DNA of 64,000 nt from Hymenopellis radicata (taxonomy: Eukaryota > Basidiomycota > Agaricomycetes > Agaricales > Physalacriaceae), in assembly GCA_015501595.1 (NCBI GenBank), contig JADNRX010000151.1, forward strand, positions 59,229 through 123,228, read 5' to 3'. The notes beneath the pieces were generated by a model. It saw only the letters and a program-made list of their open reading frames with translations, was not told where the DNA came from and did not search any database. Numbering within the stretch: the first letter of the stretch is position 1; every line of letters starts with the position of its first letter. A program made the position numbers and the translations under genes. This document shows, one piece after another, positions 44,408 through 55,630 of this stretch.

Positions 44408-45411
44408 ATGTTGTTCACCCTTTTGTTGGCGATTACGGGTGTCGCCGCCCATGGATACGTCCCTCAGATCAAGATCGGGAACGAATACATTCCTGGATGG
44501 GATATCACGAAAGATCCCTACACGAAGCCACAGGTAAAGTCGTTTTTGTAAATGTGAATAGTGCGTTACTCATTCTGAGTCATTCATCGTGATATAGCCT
44601 CTTCGCGTCGTTCGTGGGACGAAGCTGGTATGGAATGCGTTCTGGATGTTGTTTGGTCCTAAATAAGACGTGCAGGACTCTGGCTTCATTTCAGATGTAA
44701 CGTCGCACGACATAACGTGTTCCATCGGGAACTCTGCGCTTCCTCCTGTAAGCTTTTTTAATTTTCGTCTTAACACTCTCTGACCTTGAGATAGGGCCCC
44801 ATCTCAGCCACCGTCGCTGCTGGTCAAACAGTGACTATGTTATGGAACACCTGGCCTATCGGTCACTACGGTCCCGTCCTCAACTATATGGCGAAATGCC
44901 CCACCAGTGACTGCTCGACGTACAAGGGCGATACGGGCTCTCCTTGGTTCAAGGTTCGTTTTCCTTTCCACGGCGATATCCGTCTTATTCAACTATTGTA
45001 TGTGTAGATCCAGCAGAACGTGTTTGAGAACGGCGAATGGGCATCCGACACATTAGCGAAGAGCAACTTCACGTATGTCGTGCGCATCCCGAGCAATATC
45101 GCGCCTGGGAGCTATCTTCTCCGGCATGAGAACCTTGCGTTGCATGGGGCCACCAATGTTGGTGGGGCGCAGTTCTATCCCGGTAAGCTGTTCTTATACA
45201 TGTTTCGGTCCTGACGTAGGCTGACTTTCAATGCGCAGTGTGCGTGCAGTTGAATGTGACTGGGGGAGGCTCCCTCACGCCGTCTGGGCTGTCGTTCCCT
45301 GGGGCGTATTCGGCGCAGGACCCGGGGATCCATTTTAATGTGTACCAGGGTGATGCGGCGAATGAGGCGTATATTGCGCCGGGTGGGCATGTTTATCCGG
45401 GGTTGACTTGA
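44408..45411 (+). CDS. AA9 lytic polysaccharide monooxygenase
   Basis: AA9 enzymes are secreted copper oxidases that cleave cellulose. Six exons: 44408-44533, 44598-44627, 44676-44747, 44795-44953, 45008-45182 and 45239-45411. Introns are 47-64 nt, phases fit, 244 residues. The signal peptide MLFTLLLAITGVAA is followed directly by the His-Gly (HGYV) that provides the copper-binding N-terminal histidine. The second copper His is in WPIGHYGPV, and the Gln and Tyr of the active site in GGAQFYPVC. Cysteines for the usual disulfides are present (DITCSIG, MAKCPTSDC). It lacks a cellulose-binding module. The ~244-residue length is normal for catalytic domain only. A pair of ~315 bp direct repeats lies on either side. 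Confidence 0.9.
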
Positions 45412-47392
45412 TGCTCAGTATAATTGTCATGTTTTCGAGTAAACGGAATGAGACCTTATGTACAACTTCATTTGTGAAAGAGGCAGATGTTTAGGAGGAA
45501 GATTTTTCAGAACTGTATGGCCGCCTGGAAGCGAACCAAAGGTCATAGCTATTTGTTAAATGTTTAAATAGTAAGGAAACGCAGGATGCAGTCTGCATTC
45601 GCCCAAGACGACTCCAAAGCCATCTTCGTTGCCTTGCGTCATTGTGGCACGTGATCGCGTCCTCCTTTTTCTCTTGCCACCATGATCACTGGAGAACAAA
45701 CTTGAATTTCTCGATGCCGTTGCAAGAGCAACTCACAGGAATCGCCACACCTCTTGGCTACTGTCACGGACTGGTGCAACGAAGCTGACGGACAAAGCTG
45801 AACAAATTCCACTCGACGGAATACAAAGCGCCCGGCTCTTCACTTTTTTCTAATGTGTATTTCAACCGATATTGGCAACTTTTCCTTCTTTCTGCGAGCT
45901 AGCTGGTTTACGCTCCATTCATACTCGAAAAAAAACTCTGTGAGCGCATTCGGAATTTCCTCTTTTCACTCAGGTCGGATCTTCGCACTGTTCCCCGGAG
46001 GGTATCGTCTACTAAATCGTGACCTCCATGTCTTGGGAGTAAAGTCCATGAACGGAGATTGTCGTCCGTTCAGGTAAACTATCATCGGAAACGACTCAAT
46101 CAATGTTAACTAGAGAGCATCAATCACCATGCCACAAAACTTGCGCGGCGAACCGAGGGCACGCATCATCGTCCATGCGACTCTAGAGGCATGTCTTGCT
46201 AGGCTAGTCAAGATCTCGAGAGCTTGAAAGAGACTAGAGGCTCAAACGATCGACAAATATCAAACATCTGAGTTGGTGGGCATTCCTCTCTTACTTACTA
46301 TCGTTTGTGGTCTATAGCAAGATCTCGTGACAAACCTGTCGACGCGTCAGTTGTCCCATCGTTCATGGCATGACTTTGACAGTCTTCGCTGAATGGAGAA
46401 ACTCTGTCACGATGGTCCTTCGCCCGGTTAGTGCTTAGTTTGTTATTCCTGTGTTTTATTGCTGAGGCTTGATCCAGGCTACTCCTGCCCAGCATCCTTG
46501 TTTGTCCATATTCCAAGAGACCGGCCAAAGATGAGCGCTACCGAGATCTTAAGCGTGTTGAAGCTGTATGCCGATAATGTCCCGGAGTCAATTGAAGCGA
46601 CCTCTCGTCGGTTCATCAGGTGGTCGTCCATCGAACGTACGGGGGAGCTCGAGAAGATTGATTGATGTAACGACTCAAATGAAGTCCTGTCTGCTGAGAG
46701 ATTTTTCGCGCGGTACAGTACAGGATGGGAATCTACTGCACAACAGCTGCCCCATGTCGTGCGACCGATTCCATATCTGGTCGGCCTTGACTTCCTTCAG
46801 CCAGCTTGATATGATTCATCCGGTTAACAAAACCGTCGCGCTCCTCGATATCGAAACACCAGGTGCTCCCCTCGTGCCCAGTGCTTTGGTCGTTTCCTTT
46901 GGATGAACGTTATTGGACGCACTGCACGATATCATCGCGCAGATGGAGCAGAGGTGCCGAGGTCCTTGGAAATGCACCTGTATCGGGTTTTTTGGTAGGA
47001 GCTCTTTTCGTCTGTGATGTATTGTTTCTAAATGTCCTCTTTGGTTGGTTCAGCGTGCGGGACGTCTTGGGGGTACGTACGGCGTGGGAGTGAGAGGTTT
47101 CTTGAAACGGACAGGTTGCGGATGCTCGCAGTGAGGTTATGGTTACCGATCATGAAAAGCATGTGGCCTTGCATGTGGCGTTGTGCACGTTGGCCACTAT
47201 GTGCACATGCTGCAGAAGGTTCACTTGGAGCTTGATCAGCGATAAGCAACGCACTTTCACTTAAATTAACGACTCTCTCATGTCTGTTCGAGTGAGTCCT
47301 TGCTCCCCATCCCCTTGGTCCTCCCTCTCTCGAGTCTGAGCGTCGTTGCCCTTCCTGCCTATCGATTATTCCGTCGTAGCGCTCTACCCACT
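45412..47392. repeat. Spacer with direct repeat B and F-box-type upstream modules
   Basis: 46321-46645 duplicates 43856-44170. From about 46700 the DNA is of F-box-unit type: TTTTTCGCGCGGTACAGTAC, ATATCTGGTCGGCC, TGGTAGGAGCTCTTTTCGTC (about 46995), and a decayed promoter (GTGAGAGGTTTCTTGAAACG, about 47090; TGTGCACATGC, about 47199). The PLC-like gene follows instead of an F-box copy. Short frame 46531-46665 (MSATEILSVLKLYADN) is not supported as a gene. Confidence 0.7.
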
Positions 47393-48474
47393 ATGATTGC
47401 CCCACTATTCTTGCTAGCGCTCTCGAGCGTTCTCTCGGCCATTCCAGTCAAAAGGTGTGTTGCGATCTACAACCCAACCGCATAAATGCTAACTGCATCT
47501 CGCCACGCAGGGCGCAGCCTACCGACTGGATGCAAGCCAACATCGGCACCTTGGGCTCCCGTCCCCTCAGGCACATCTGCATCCCAGGAAGCCACGACGC
47601 GGGAATGTCCGAGATCAATGGCGGCACCGCATTCTCTGATGCTGCCAACACCCAGACTCAGACCCTCAGCATAGGCGGCCAGCTCACAGCCGGTTCACGG
47701 TACTTCGACATTCGGCCCGTCATCACAGCTGGGACATATTCGACCGGCCACTACTCCGACATTACTGCGATCGACAGCTGGCAGGGGAGCAACGGACAAA
47801 GCATCGCCGACGTGATCAGCGACATCAACTCGTTTACGAGCGCGAACAAAGAGTTAGTCATCATCAATTTGTCCCATGCGTACGACACCGACGCTGGGAA
47901 CTCGGATTATCCTATATTCACCCAGGGCCAGTGGGACGCGCTGTTCGACCAGCTCACGGGTATCAACCACCTCTACGTCGACCCGAATCCGACCGACGTC
48001 GACCCGAATCCGACCGCCGTCGATTTGTCCACAGTGACACTTTCCACTTTCATCGCTTCCTCGCCCGCTGTCGTTGTCATCGTCCAGCCCGACGATACCA
48101 TCGATCTTGGCGACTACGCCTCCCAGGGCTTCTACCACTACTCGCAGCTCAACGCGTACAACGAGTATGCGGACACCAGTACGCTGAGCACGATGGAGAG
48201 CGACCAGCTCGCAAAGATGGCTGCGCAGCGGGGCACGCCCGATCAGAGCTACTTCCTTCTCAGCTGGACGCTTACGCAGAGCACCCTAGACGTGCTCGGC
48301 TTTGGCGATTCGATTCTCGAACTCGCTGACAAGGCCGACCCTGCTCTGTATACCGCTCTGCCTCCCAAGCTGAGCACGAGCACATACCCGAACATCCTCT
48401 TCATCGACAACTTCCAGAATGATGGAAAGATGGTCGACCTTGCTATGACTATAAACACCAACTATGCGTCGTAG
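47393..48474 (+). CDS. Secreted PI-PLC X-domain-like protein
   Basis: Two exons: 47393-47454 and 47511-48474. The intron of 56 nt (GTGTGT...CGCAG) is phase 2, giving 341 residues. A signal peptide (MIAPLFLLALSSVLSAIP) precedes a PLC-X-like TIM barrel: the first catalytic-His motif is CIPGSHDAGMS, then RYFDIRPVI, with a second His in YSTGHYSD. Members of this extracellular group resemble bacterial PI-PLCs and are often of unknown substrate. A seven-residue repeat, VDPNPT(D/A), occurs twice (47980-48022). It lies between F-box-type promoter DNA and an orphan F-box exon in the same orientation, an unusual position discussed as a finding. Confidence 0.8.
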
Positions 48475-48543
48475 TTGTTGATGGTCTGTTGGCGGCTTTG
48501 TATTACCATAGGCAATGAATGGTTTTGGAAAAGAAAATCACTC

Positions 48544-48762
48544 ACGGGCCTAGCACGTTTGGAAAATTCGGAGGTTACGAGTGATGGGCGACGCACACTT
48601 GGCATTGGATGGGTGGAGGCTGTCGAGGTCGTTGAAGAGAGTATATGTACGAGGTTCGTGTGTTTGTTCGCCAGTGCGGCATGGGGGGTGGGCCTGACAC
48701 AACGGGCGAGATTCTTCTCGAGGGTGAGGAATTGCAGAGGGCGCTCAGAGTCCCTTATTAGT
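48544..48762 (+). pseudogene. Orphan second exon of the F-box-like family
   Basis: CGGGCCTAGCACGTTTGGAAAATTCGGAGG matches exon 2 of copy 8 (GGGCCTAACGCGTTTGG), through GGTGGAGGCTGTCGAGGTCG to CTCGAGGGTGAGGAATTGCAGAGG. Small deletions break the frame. No F-box exon 1 lies upstream; the PLC-like gene sits there instead. Confidence 0.82.
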
Positions 48763-49999
48763 TGTCTGTCTGGCCCTTTGAATAGCATTGATTCTTGTTC
48801 GTGTTTGTCCTTTTGTCATCCATGAACCGTCAGAAGTTGATTGCCTAAACGGGATGTAGCAAATCACTTCCTTCTTTACCTCCACCACCACCACCACCAC
48901 CGTCCATTGCAACCCCGCCGTCGCCTCTTTGCTGAACAGGACCTTTTCCAAATACTGGACACCATCTAACGGCCTAGCCAGTCGGCACCGCTTCAAAGCC
49001 ATATATAACCTCCGTGGATTTCCGTATCATTCGTAAGGTCGCGGCGAAGATGTCAGTTCGAGTATGGTGTCGAAACCGAGGGCGGTAGTTTCATATCCAG
49101 AGCGTTGCCTCGTTCCCACCGGCGCGAAGCCAAATGGGAAGAGGAACCATAAGACAATGAATTAACGCGTACAACACACCTCGAATTTCGAAATAACTGA
49201 AAAAACCGTGGATTCGGTCGCCCGCATCTTGTCATCCCATATCCTTCCAGTGCAAGCTAGTCCTTGTTCGCGTCCCACGTCGTTGCAGCCGTAAACTTGG
49301 AATCCATCACGGGCAGCCGTAGCGCGGCGATGCCAGTGCATCGCGGTATCGTTCAAACCAACATTAACTATAAAGGAGCTTAGGGCATAGCGATGAAGAA
49401 ACGACTCGGAAAGCGTACCGTCTTGAAGACCATGTGCTCACACTGGACGCAGGCTTTCCTGAAATTACGAGTTTAGACGTATGGCACAACATCTCCATTT
49501 GAGAACGCATATAGGCTACTCGGCACCCTCGATCTGCTGCTTTTCCATACCTCTTGGGCCTAGCCTCCTTCGCGCTCGCCTCAAACCGTTGTGTTCCCTA
49601 GACCTGAAGACACAAAGCCCCCACCCCCTCGTTCCCCATACCGCGGTGCCTTGATCAGTTGCTCTGGACGAAGGATATGGGGCCAACTTTTGGACGGCGT
49701 CACAGCCTGACCATGCCATCCACGCGATACGCTAAATGCTGCCGTGGTTGTACGCGCTGCAGTGGATGCGAATTCGGATTGCCTGACGAGGAGCGTACAA
49801 GTATGCGCCCTCACACTGGTACATCACCATAGGCCCTTAATCGCGAAATTGTGGAGAACATTTGAGTGCTGACGTTCTTAGACTTCTCGGACTTTTGGCG
49901 TTAGTGATGGTAGGCGCTCCTCTTGGTCTGTGCTGTACTGTTTCTGAATGCTTCTTTCGTTTGGGTTTAGAAGCCGAACGTCTCGGGACGCTCACCACT

Positions 50000-50060
50000 G
50001 AGACTAAGTCTCTAAATGACTGTGGAGGCTGTGCGCACGTAGCCCCTTTCCAAAGTTTTG
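50000..50060 (+). promoter_or_regulatory. Degenerate composite promoter of F-box copy 9
   Basis: A shortened inverted repeat, GAGACTAAGTCTCT (50000-50013), then TGTGCGCACG (50030-50039) and TTTCCAAAG. The TATA is changed to TTAAAAGG. Confidence 0.55.
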
Positions 50061-50106
50061 TTAAAAGGACACCCTCGAGCTCTCTCCCTCCCCCATCACT
50101 TCTATC

Positions 50107-51191
50107 ATGGCGTCCAGTACTGGTCATTCAGACTCTTAGCGCAAGAACTTGTTGACCTCATCATTTTCTGCCTCAATGACGATAAACCCAGTCTTCTGTC
50201 GTGCGCCCTCGTCCACTCCTCATGGACCAACATCAGTCGCCACCATCTCCCGTATCTGACGCTCCTCGTCTCGTCCCCTTTCCGCGCCAACGAGCTTACC
50301 AACTCGTGCGTTCGTCGCATGAAACTCTTTCCTCGTCCATCACCGGCATTACGCTCGTCGGCGACATACCCTTTGATGGCATCCTCGCCAACGGCAAACC
50401 GCCCGTGCGCGGTCCTATAGCAAGTTGCTCCACGTCCTTAAAGTCAAGCCTGTCATACTTCGCTCGGGGTGGTCGAGAATGAGCCATTACTCGTCGGACT
50501 CTTCGCGCAGTACTTCTCGGATCTTGCCAGTCTCAAAGTGATCTGCGCATCGTACCGGGACATTACGAGCTTCATGCGCGCGCTTGCCGGCTCTTTCCCG
50601 CGGCTTGTCGAACTTACAATTGAGCTTGGTGCGGGTGGATTGGATTTACCGGATGCAACGCTATCTGGGTTGTACGATCTGAAACTGGCTGTGCCTTGTC
50701 TACGAATGCTTCGGGTGGTCGGGTGGAATAATGAGTTTGTTCGCTGGTTGGGGGATAACATTTCGGGGACACTGGAGCGCCTGGAGTTAGATTGTACTAG
50801 GGTGCGGTCGACGTGTCGCGTCCAGGAAGCGGATGCGCTGATACAAGGGAACAAGGAAACGTTGCGCGACCTCAGACTAGGTTATGTGGAGCGCCGCGAC
50901 AGTGGTTAGTGTTTTATACTCTCTTTTTGTGACAATGTACTTATCATTCGCGTTTCAGTGATATTCGATTTAACAGGTGTCAAGGGCTTGAAGAATCTCG
51001 AAGTCGTGAGTTGGATGGGTGCTCCGGACTTGGTGTTGAATATGTGGAGGCTGCCGAGGTTGCTGGAAAGGATCTATTTACAGGATGCGGTTCGATTGTT
51101 GGATTGGCGTTGTGGCATGCCGGGTGCTGATGGAAACGGGGGTACTGTCATTGAAGGAGAGACGCTTCGGAGATCAATCATCGTGTATTAA
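50107..51191 (+). pseudogene. F-box-like/LRR family copy 9, multiply frameshifted
   Basis: Starts MASSTG at 50107 but stops after ten codons. Shifted frames carry on the family sequence: RLLAQELVDLIIFCLNDD from about 50139, then a second shift near 50305, then a frame from 50469 running through YRDITSFMRALAGSFPRL and CLRMLRVVGWNNEFV. The family intron (near 50905-50958) and exon 2 ending at 51191 remain open. At least two frame breaks make it a pseudogene, although a shorter protein from 50469 could still be made. Judged by its sisters, the decay is restricted to the F-box half. Confidence 0.8.
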
Positions 51192-51666
51192 AAGTCTTTC
51201 ACCATTCTGTTACTCATTAGCATGCTTTCAATGACATCCATTCATCTTTAATCCTCGCTGCAGTTGAATCAATGCTCTTTGCCGACGGCTTCAGACATCG
51301 ATAACGTTGTGCGGGAGAACTCTGACTACGACTGAGGTGCTCCTATACTGCATGCTTGCCTGTTCAGGTATCGCTACTTAAGCGCAGCCTCCGCCGCGTA
51401 CTAGGCGCGTTACATGCTCGGAGGTGTTCTGCTTGGGACTGGTTCGATTTTCATTTACAGTTAAATTATTCCTTGATTGACTCTTTCATGTTCCCAGGCA
51501 TTACTTGCATTCTAAACCTCAGCTCGTACTTTCAACATATCAGAGCTCGTGGCCGGGTTCTAAAAATTGAGTTGAAGCAATTATGACGCCACACAAGTAT
51601 CATCGCCGTTAATTCTTCACGAATCACACCTGGTCCGTTCAGGCTGCCCTCCGCCTTCGAGTTTAC
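51192..51666. other. Intergenic, nothing recognised
   Basis: No coding or repeat signal was found in this stretch. Confidence 0.4.
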
Positions 51667-52107
51667 GCCGGCTGGGAAATGGCGAACACGTCGCTGAAGT
51701 CCAAGGCCCAGTCCACGTTACTGTGATAGGAACATAGTAAACATATCAGCCTCGCTTCTCGTCGAATTGTCAGCCCCACTCACTCAGCGCGCACGGCCTT
51801 GAGCACATAATCGTAAGTCGTCACCTCCGGGACAACAGGCAGCATAACCGCGATGCGCTGCGGCGGATGGCTTTCAGCCCAAAGGCGGTGTCGTCGGTGC
51901 TCACGAGGAAGATGCTCTAGTCGTTCGCGCCGTTGACCCAGGTGATGTTTGTGAGCTGGCCGGAGACGGGGTTACTCGGGACGGAGATGGTCAGTCCGAG
52001 GACGGCGGGGGGGACGATGAGGAGCGTGCTGGGGAGTTCGGCGTGGGTGGGGACGAAAGCCTGGGGAAGGGGGGAGAACGTACCTGAGCAAGGCTGTGAA
52101 CTTCATG
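51667..52107 (-). pseudogene. Decayed small secreted protein with Kre9/Knh1-like N-terminus, copy A
   Basis: Read from about 52107 on the minus strand: a signal-peptide exon (MKFTALL), then an intron (GTACGT...CCCAG). The next exon has TISVPSNPVSGQLTNITWVN, the Ig-like start seen in Kre9/Knh1-type surface proteins. A TAG stop interrupts after NGAND, and one base shift separates STDDTAFGLKAI from RIAVMLPVVPEV. A further intron leads to the natural end DWALDFSDVFAISQPA. Splice sites are good, so the loss is recent or an assembly error. The expected length is about 130 residues. Confidence 0.6.
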
Positions 52108-52504
52108 GTGTACAAGGATGAGTTCAGGGACACGTTAGTGTTGAAGTCGCTTCTTATATTTTTTTGAAATTCTCATCATCAGCTTCCCAGTGTATGCCTG
52201 GACCAGGCGCGACGCTGAAACGTTGCTATAAGTAATTCAGTTGTTACGAGTGTTTTCGGCGAAGATTGCCCACCCATGGTTGGGGGTAGATGACTGCCAA
52301 AGACTCAAGAGTCATGAGATGAAGGGAAGCGGCGGAATGAATGCATGACGACGCCCATCACTGAGCGCTTCCTTGGCGGAGTACACGGTACCCAGGGAGC
52401 ACGGTCGACGTCTCCTTGCTTCAGTCATCAATCATCCGACTATGCAAAGAGCACGCTGAACAACTGTTGAAAGATGGATTGCGTTGATATAAAACAGGAT
52501 CGGC

Positions 52505-54223
52505 TTATGTATGTCCGTACACAGGCTGAGGCGTATAAGGCTCCTCGAGGTACCGCACCTCTTCCTCCGACAATTTGACCTGAATTGCGTCTGTATAATC
52601 GTCAGTCATCTGCTACACTATCGCATGACCGCTCACCGATAGCCTCCATCATGTTCTCTATCGACGTCGTTCCAACAATCGGCGCAGAGACGCTCTCCTT
52701 GCTCAAGATCCAAGCAAGCGCGACTTGAGCCATCTTCAAGCCCTTCTTCGTCGCCAGTTCCTCGACCCTGCAGTGTTGTATCAGAATGTAGCTGGTCATC
52801 TGAGCACATATTATAGTCACCTAGAGATGACCTCGTCTTGGCTGCCATAGCCGTTGATCATCCTTTACATACTTTCATTAGTATAGGAAGTCCAGACAGA
52901 TTGGTAGACTTACCGATCGGCGCCGGCTCTCTTCGTCACCTTCTGCTCTGCGAGCGGACGAGCGAGCTTTCCGCGTGCCAGGGGAGACCATGGGATCGAC
53001 GTGACACCGAAGTGCTATACAGTACAATGAGTATGGGCACAGGGAAGGGAGTATTTAATGGACGTTACCTTGAGAGTCGGGTACATTTCACGTTCCTCCT
53101 CCCTATAGAGTAAGCTATAATGATTCTGCATAGAAATGAAGGGCGTGAGGTTGTGCTGTGTGGCGTAGTCTGCAGCTTCATATGAGGATGGGGAGCGCAA
53201 ATATAATGCAGGCGCGTACTTTGCATGATATGAACTGAGACCATGAGGTTGAGAATATGTTCGGACACGAAGGTAGGACCGATTCGACGTACACTGATAC
53301 GCATGGCAAGATGACATGCCGAGGTAGCGAACAAAGCCGGCTTGTACGACGTCGTGTAAGGCGTGCATCTACATTCAAGCAAAAAGTTAGAAGGTGCAAG
53401 GCAAAGTCTACATTGTAGATCATACCGTTTCTTCGACAGGAGTGTCGTAATCGAAGCGATGGCCTAGACGACGATGAGAACGAGATTTTTCAATCATACA
53501 AAGTTGCTTACATTGAAGAACATCGATATAATCGAGTTGGAGCCTCTGCAGACTGGCCTTTACCGCGTCGAAGATATGCTGAGCCATCAACTTAGAAGTC
53601 TGACAAGCGCAGTCATTCATCGGCTCATGCTTACCTTGCGGCTCAGCCCATGCTGGTTCACGTACCCAAGCTTATCCAAAGCATCCCCAGAAAGGTGAGA
53701 TATCTGCGCGTTGGCAGTATCCGGAGAGACAGCGCAGTAAATCTAGTGCCGCACATTCAGTTATTTCGTAACAGGCAACAAAGGTAAGCGTACCTTGGTC
53801 ATGACAACAATCTTCTCGCGAACAAAATTATGTTGTTTGATAGCTTTCCCGAGGATGATTTCCGATTCGCCGTGAGAGTAGGCCTACAATACAACACTCG
53901 GGTCAGACACGCGCACTGAAGGAGACGGGAACACTTACATTAGCCGTGTCAAAGGTATTGATACCGGCGTCGTATCTGAAGAAACCTGTTAGATACAATA
54001 TAAGAATCGTAAGAACAACTGCTTACGCTGCCTTGATGTGCGCTATGCCCTCTTGCTCCGGGAGAACCCACGAATACCAGTCTGGATTGCCATACGACAT
54101 GCAGCCCAAGATGATCTTAGAGACTCTCAGTCCCGAGGACCCAAGTCGAACTAGAAAAGTTTTCGTACGAAATTTAGCACTGAATGTATCGGGTAGCGTA
54201 CCATATTCCATTGGGACAGGCAT
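52505..54223 (-). CDS. Aldo/keto reductase, 14 exons
   Basis: NADPH-dependent reductase of aldehydes and ketones, close to the aryl-alcohol dehydrogenase-like group. Thirteen introns of 46-58 nt; exons 54223-54202, 54150-54027, 53975-53939, 53883-53794, 53742-53635, 53578-53512, 53463-53426, 53368-53293, 53234-53220 (15 nt), 53169-53069, 53014-52914, 52862-52821, 52767-52637 and 52590-52505. Phases add up exactly to 345 residues. The catalytic tetrad is visible: Asp and Tyr in FDTANAYSHGE, Lys in VVMTK, His in DVLQCHRFD. Other family marks: LGSSGLRVSKIILGCMSYG, SMQNHYSLLYREEE, SIPWSPLARGKL and SAPIVGTTSIENM near the cofactor site. The start is placed at 54223; an ATG at 54211 is also in frame. 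No pathway is evident from its neighbours. Confidence 0.9.
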
Positions 54224-55630
54224 GACACGTTGTAATATTTCGAGTTCATGGTGTTCATCGCGGCTTATATAGTAGAAACAACGCTTCCGTGGATGAAAAG
54301 GCGCGGAGTGAGATACTCGTTTTGGACGACATTTCCGAGATTCCGGCGTGCGATTGCGATGGAGGTCGGACAAATGCACGTGAGGAGGAATAGGAATCGC
54401 GCAGTCGCGCAAAGCTTCAAATACAGTACACGTTTTCCGGGCTGGATGGTGAGGTTGCAGCTAAGTTGGGGGCTTTCCAAGTCTGCTATTACTTGCAGGT
54501 GGTACGGCAGAAGACGGCAGATCATGTGACTCGATTTCGAGATCGCGTGTTTGAAACTCCGCTCGGCCTTTTCCGGTGCGCACTGTTTCCTACCCTCCTA
54601 TTCGAGCCTTATGGACTGTGACTATGCATTTTAGTTGCAAAGAAGTCACTCGGAAGCGCCCGCTTTGCGTGAGTGAGCCCTTTCTCTCCTTTCACACCCC
54701 GACATGCTAAATTTTTCTCCTTCAAGCTGCGTTCTGCACTCGATCTCCCTTTGAGAACCTCATTATACTGAAATAGTGTCCAATAATGGACTGGCAAGGG
54801 GCCACTCCCTTCGCCGCCGTCACGATGCATCAAGTTCTGGCAGCCCGCTCAGTGTGAAAGAGAGGTCGAGGTTCTTGTTGAATGAACAATCATCGTTCTT
54901 GATATTTCACGAAGACTTCCCGGTGTCAACAGCTTCTTGCACGCTTCACATGAACGTGTGAGACTTTATTGGATGGCATCTACACTGTAGCGCCAGTCTG
55001 TCGTTACATTCTCATCGCCGATTCCCTACTGCGCATTCGCAGCTGGTACATACTTCCTACCCTTGCACTTCGCGCTTAAATTATGCTTATGGATGGCTCG
55101 CCGACGGGTGAAGTGCACAACTTGGGGTTTAGGGTTCCTGGATTGAATGGAACTACGGGTCTTGGTGAAGAGAGCTGCTTCTGTCTGTGGTCAGTCGGCC
55201 TTTTCTCGTCGCATTCCAGCCTAGAGGTGCTAATGTGAAGTATGGTATAGTATAGATTTGACGCCAGACAGACTTCCTTCCTTAACTACACTTCACGGAA
55301 CGCTGGATTCACATACATTCCCGCGCGCATGATCAGGCGCTTAAGAGAAGCTTCCTGAGATGAGGAGATCTTCCACCGACCTCTTATTACGACCGCGTCA
55401 CTTCTCAGTCTCACCCAACTGCTCGGACACTCTCATCATCTGGTGTCTGTCTAGCCAGGCTCTCTGCAAGACGCTTTGTAGACAGGTGAGTGATTCTCCA
55501 TCATTCTCATTCGTTCAGTTGATATTTGTTCAGCCTTGACATTGCAGTACTCGGCACATCGTAGAGTATGTGTATTACTCTTTTTGCCAACAGTCTCCCT
55601 CTCATGGTGTGTTGAAACTGCAGATCTTCG
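54224..55630. other. Intergenic, promoter of two divergent genes
   Basis: Upstream region of the reductase (minus) and the IRG-like GTPase (plus). CTGCAG at 55618-55623 just before the GTPase ATG could be the acceptor of a 5' UTR intron. No gene is supported. Confidence 0.4.

Larger units (their letters stand above)
48475..50106. repeat. Spacer with duplicate of the 41.85 kb repeat and F-box upstream modules
   Basis: 48828-48990 duplicates 41853-42015. A TGGTAGGCGCTCCTCTTGGTC variant lies near 49909, and AGAAGCCGAACGTCTCGGG near 49970. It leads to the promoter of copy 9. No gene. Confidence 0.65.

Noticed and set aside
46459..46665. Short open frame MSATEILSVLKLYADN in direct repeat B
   Set aside because: The repeat-A counterpart is interrupted by stops; too short to support as a gene.
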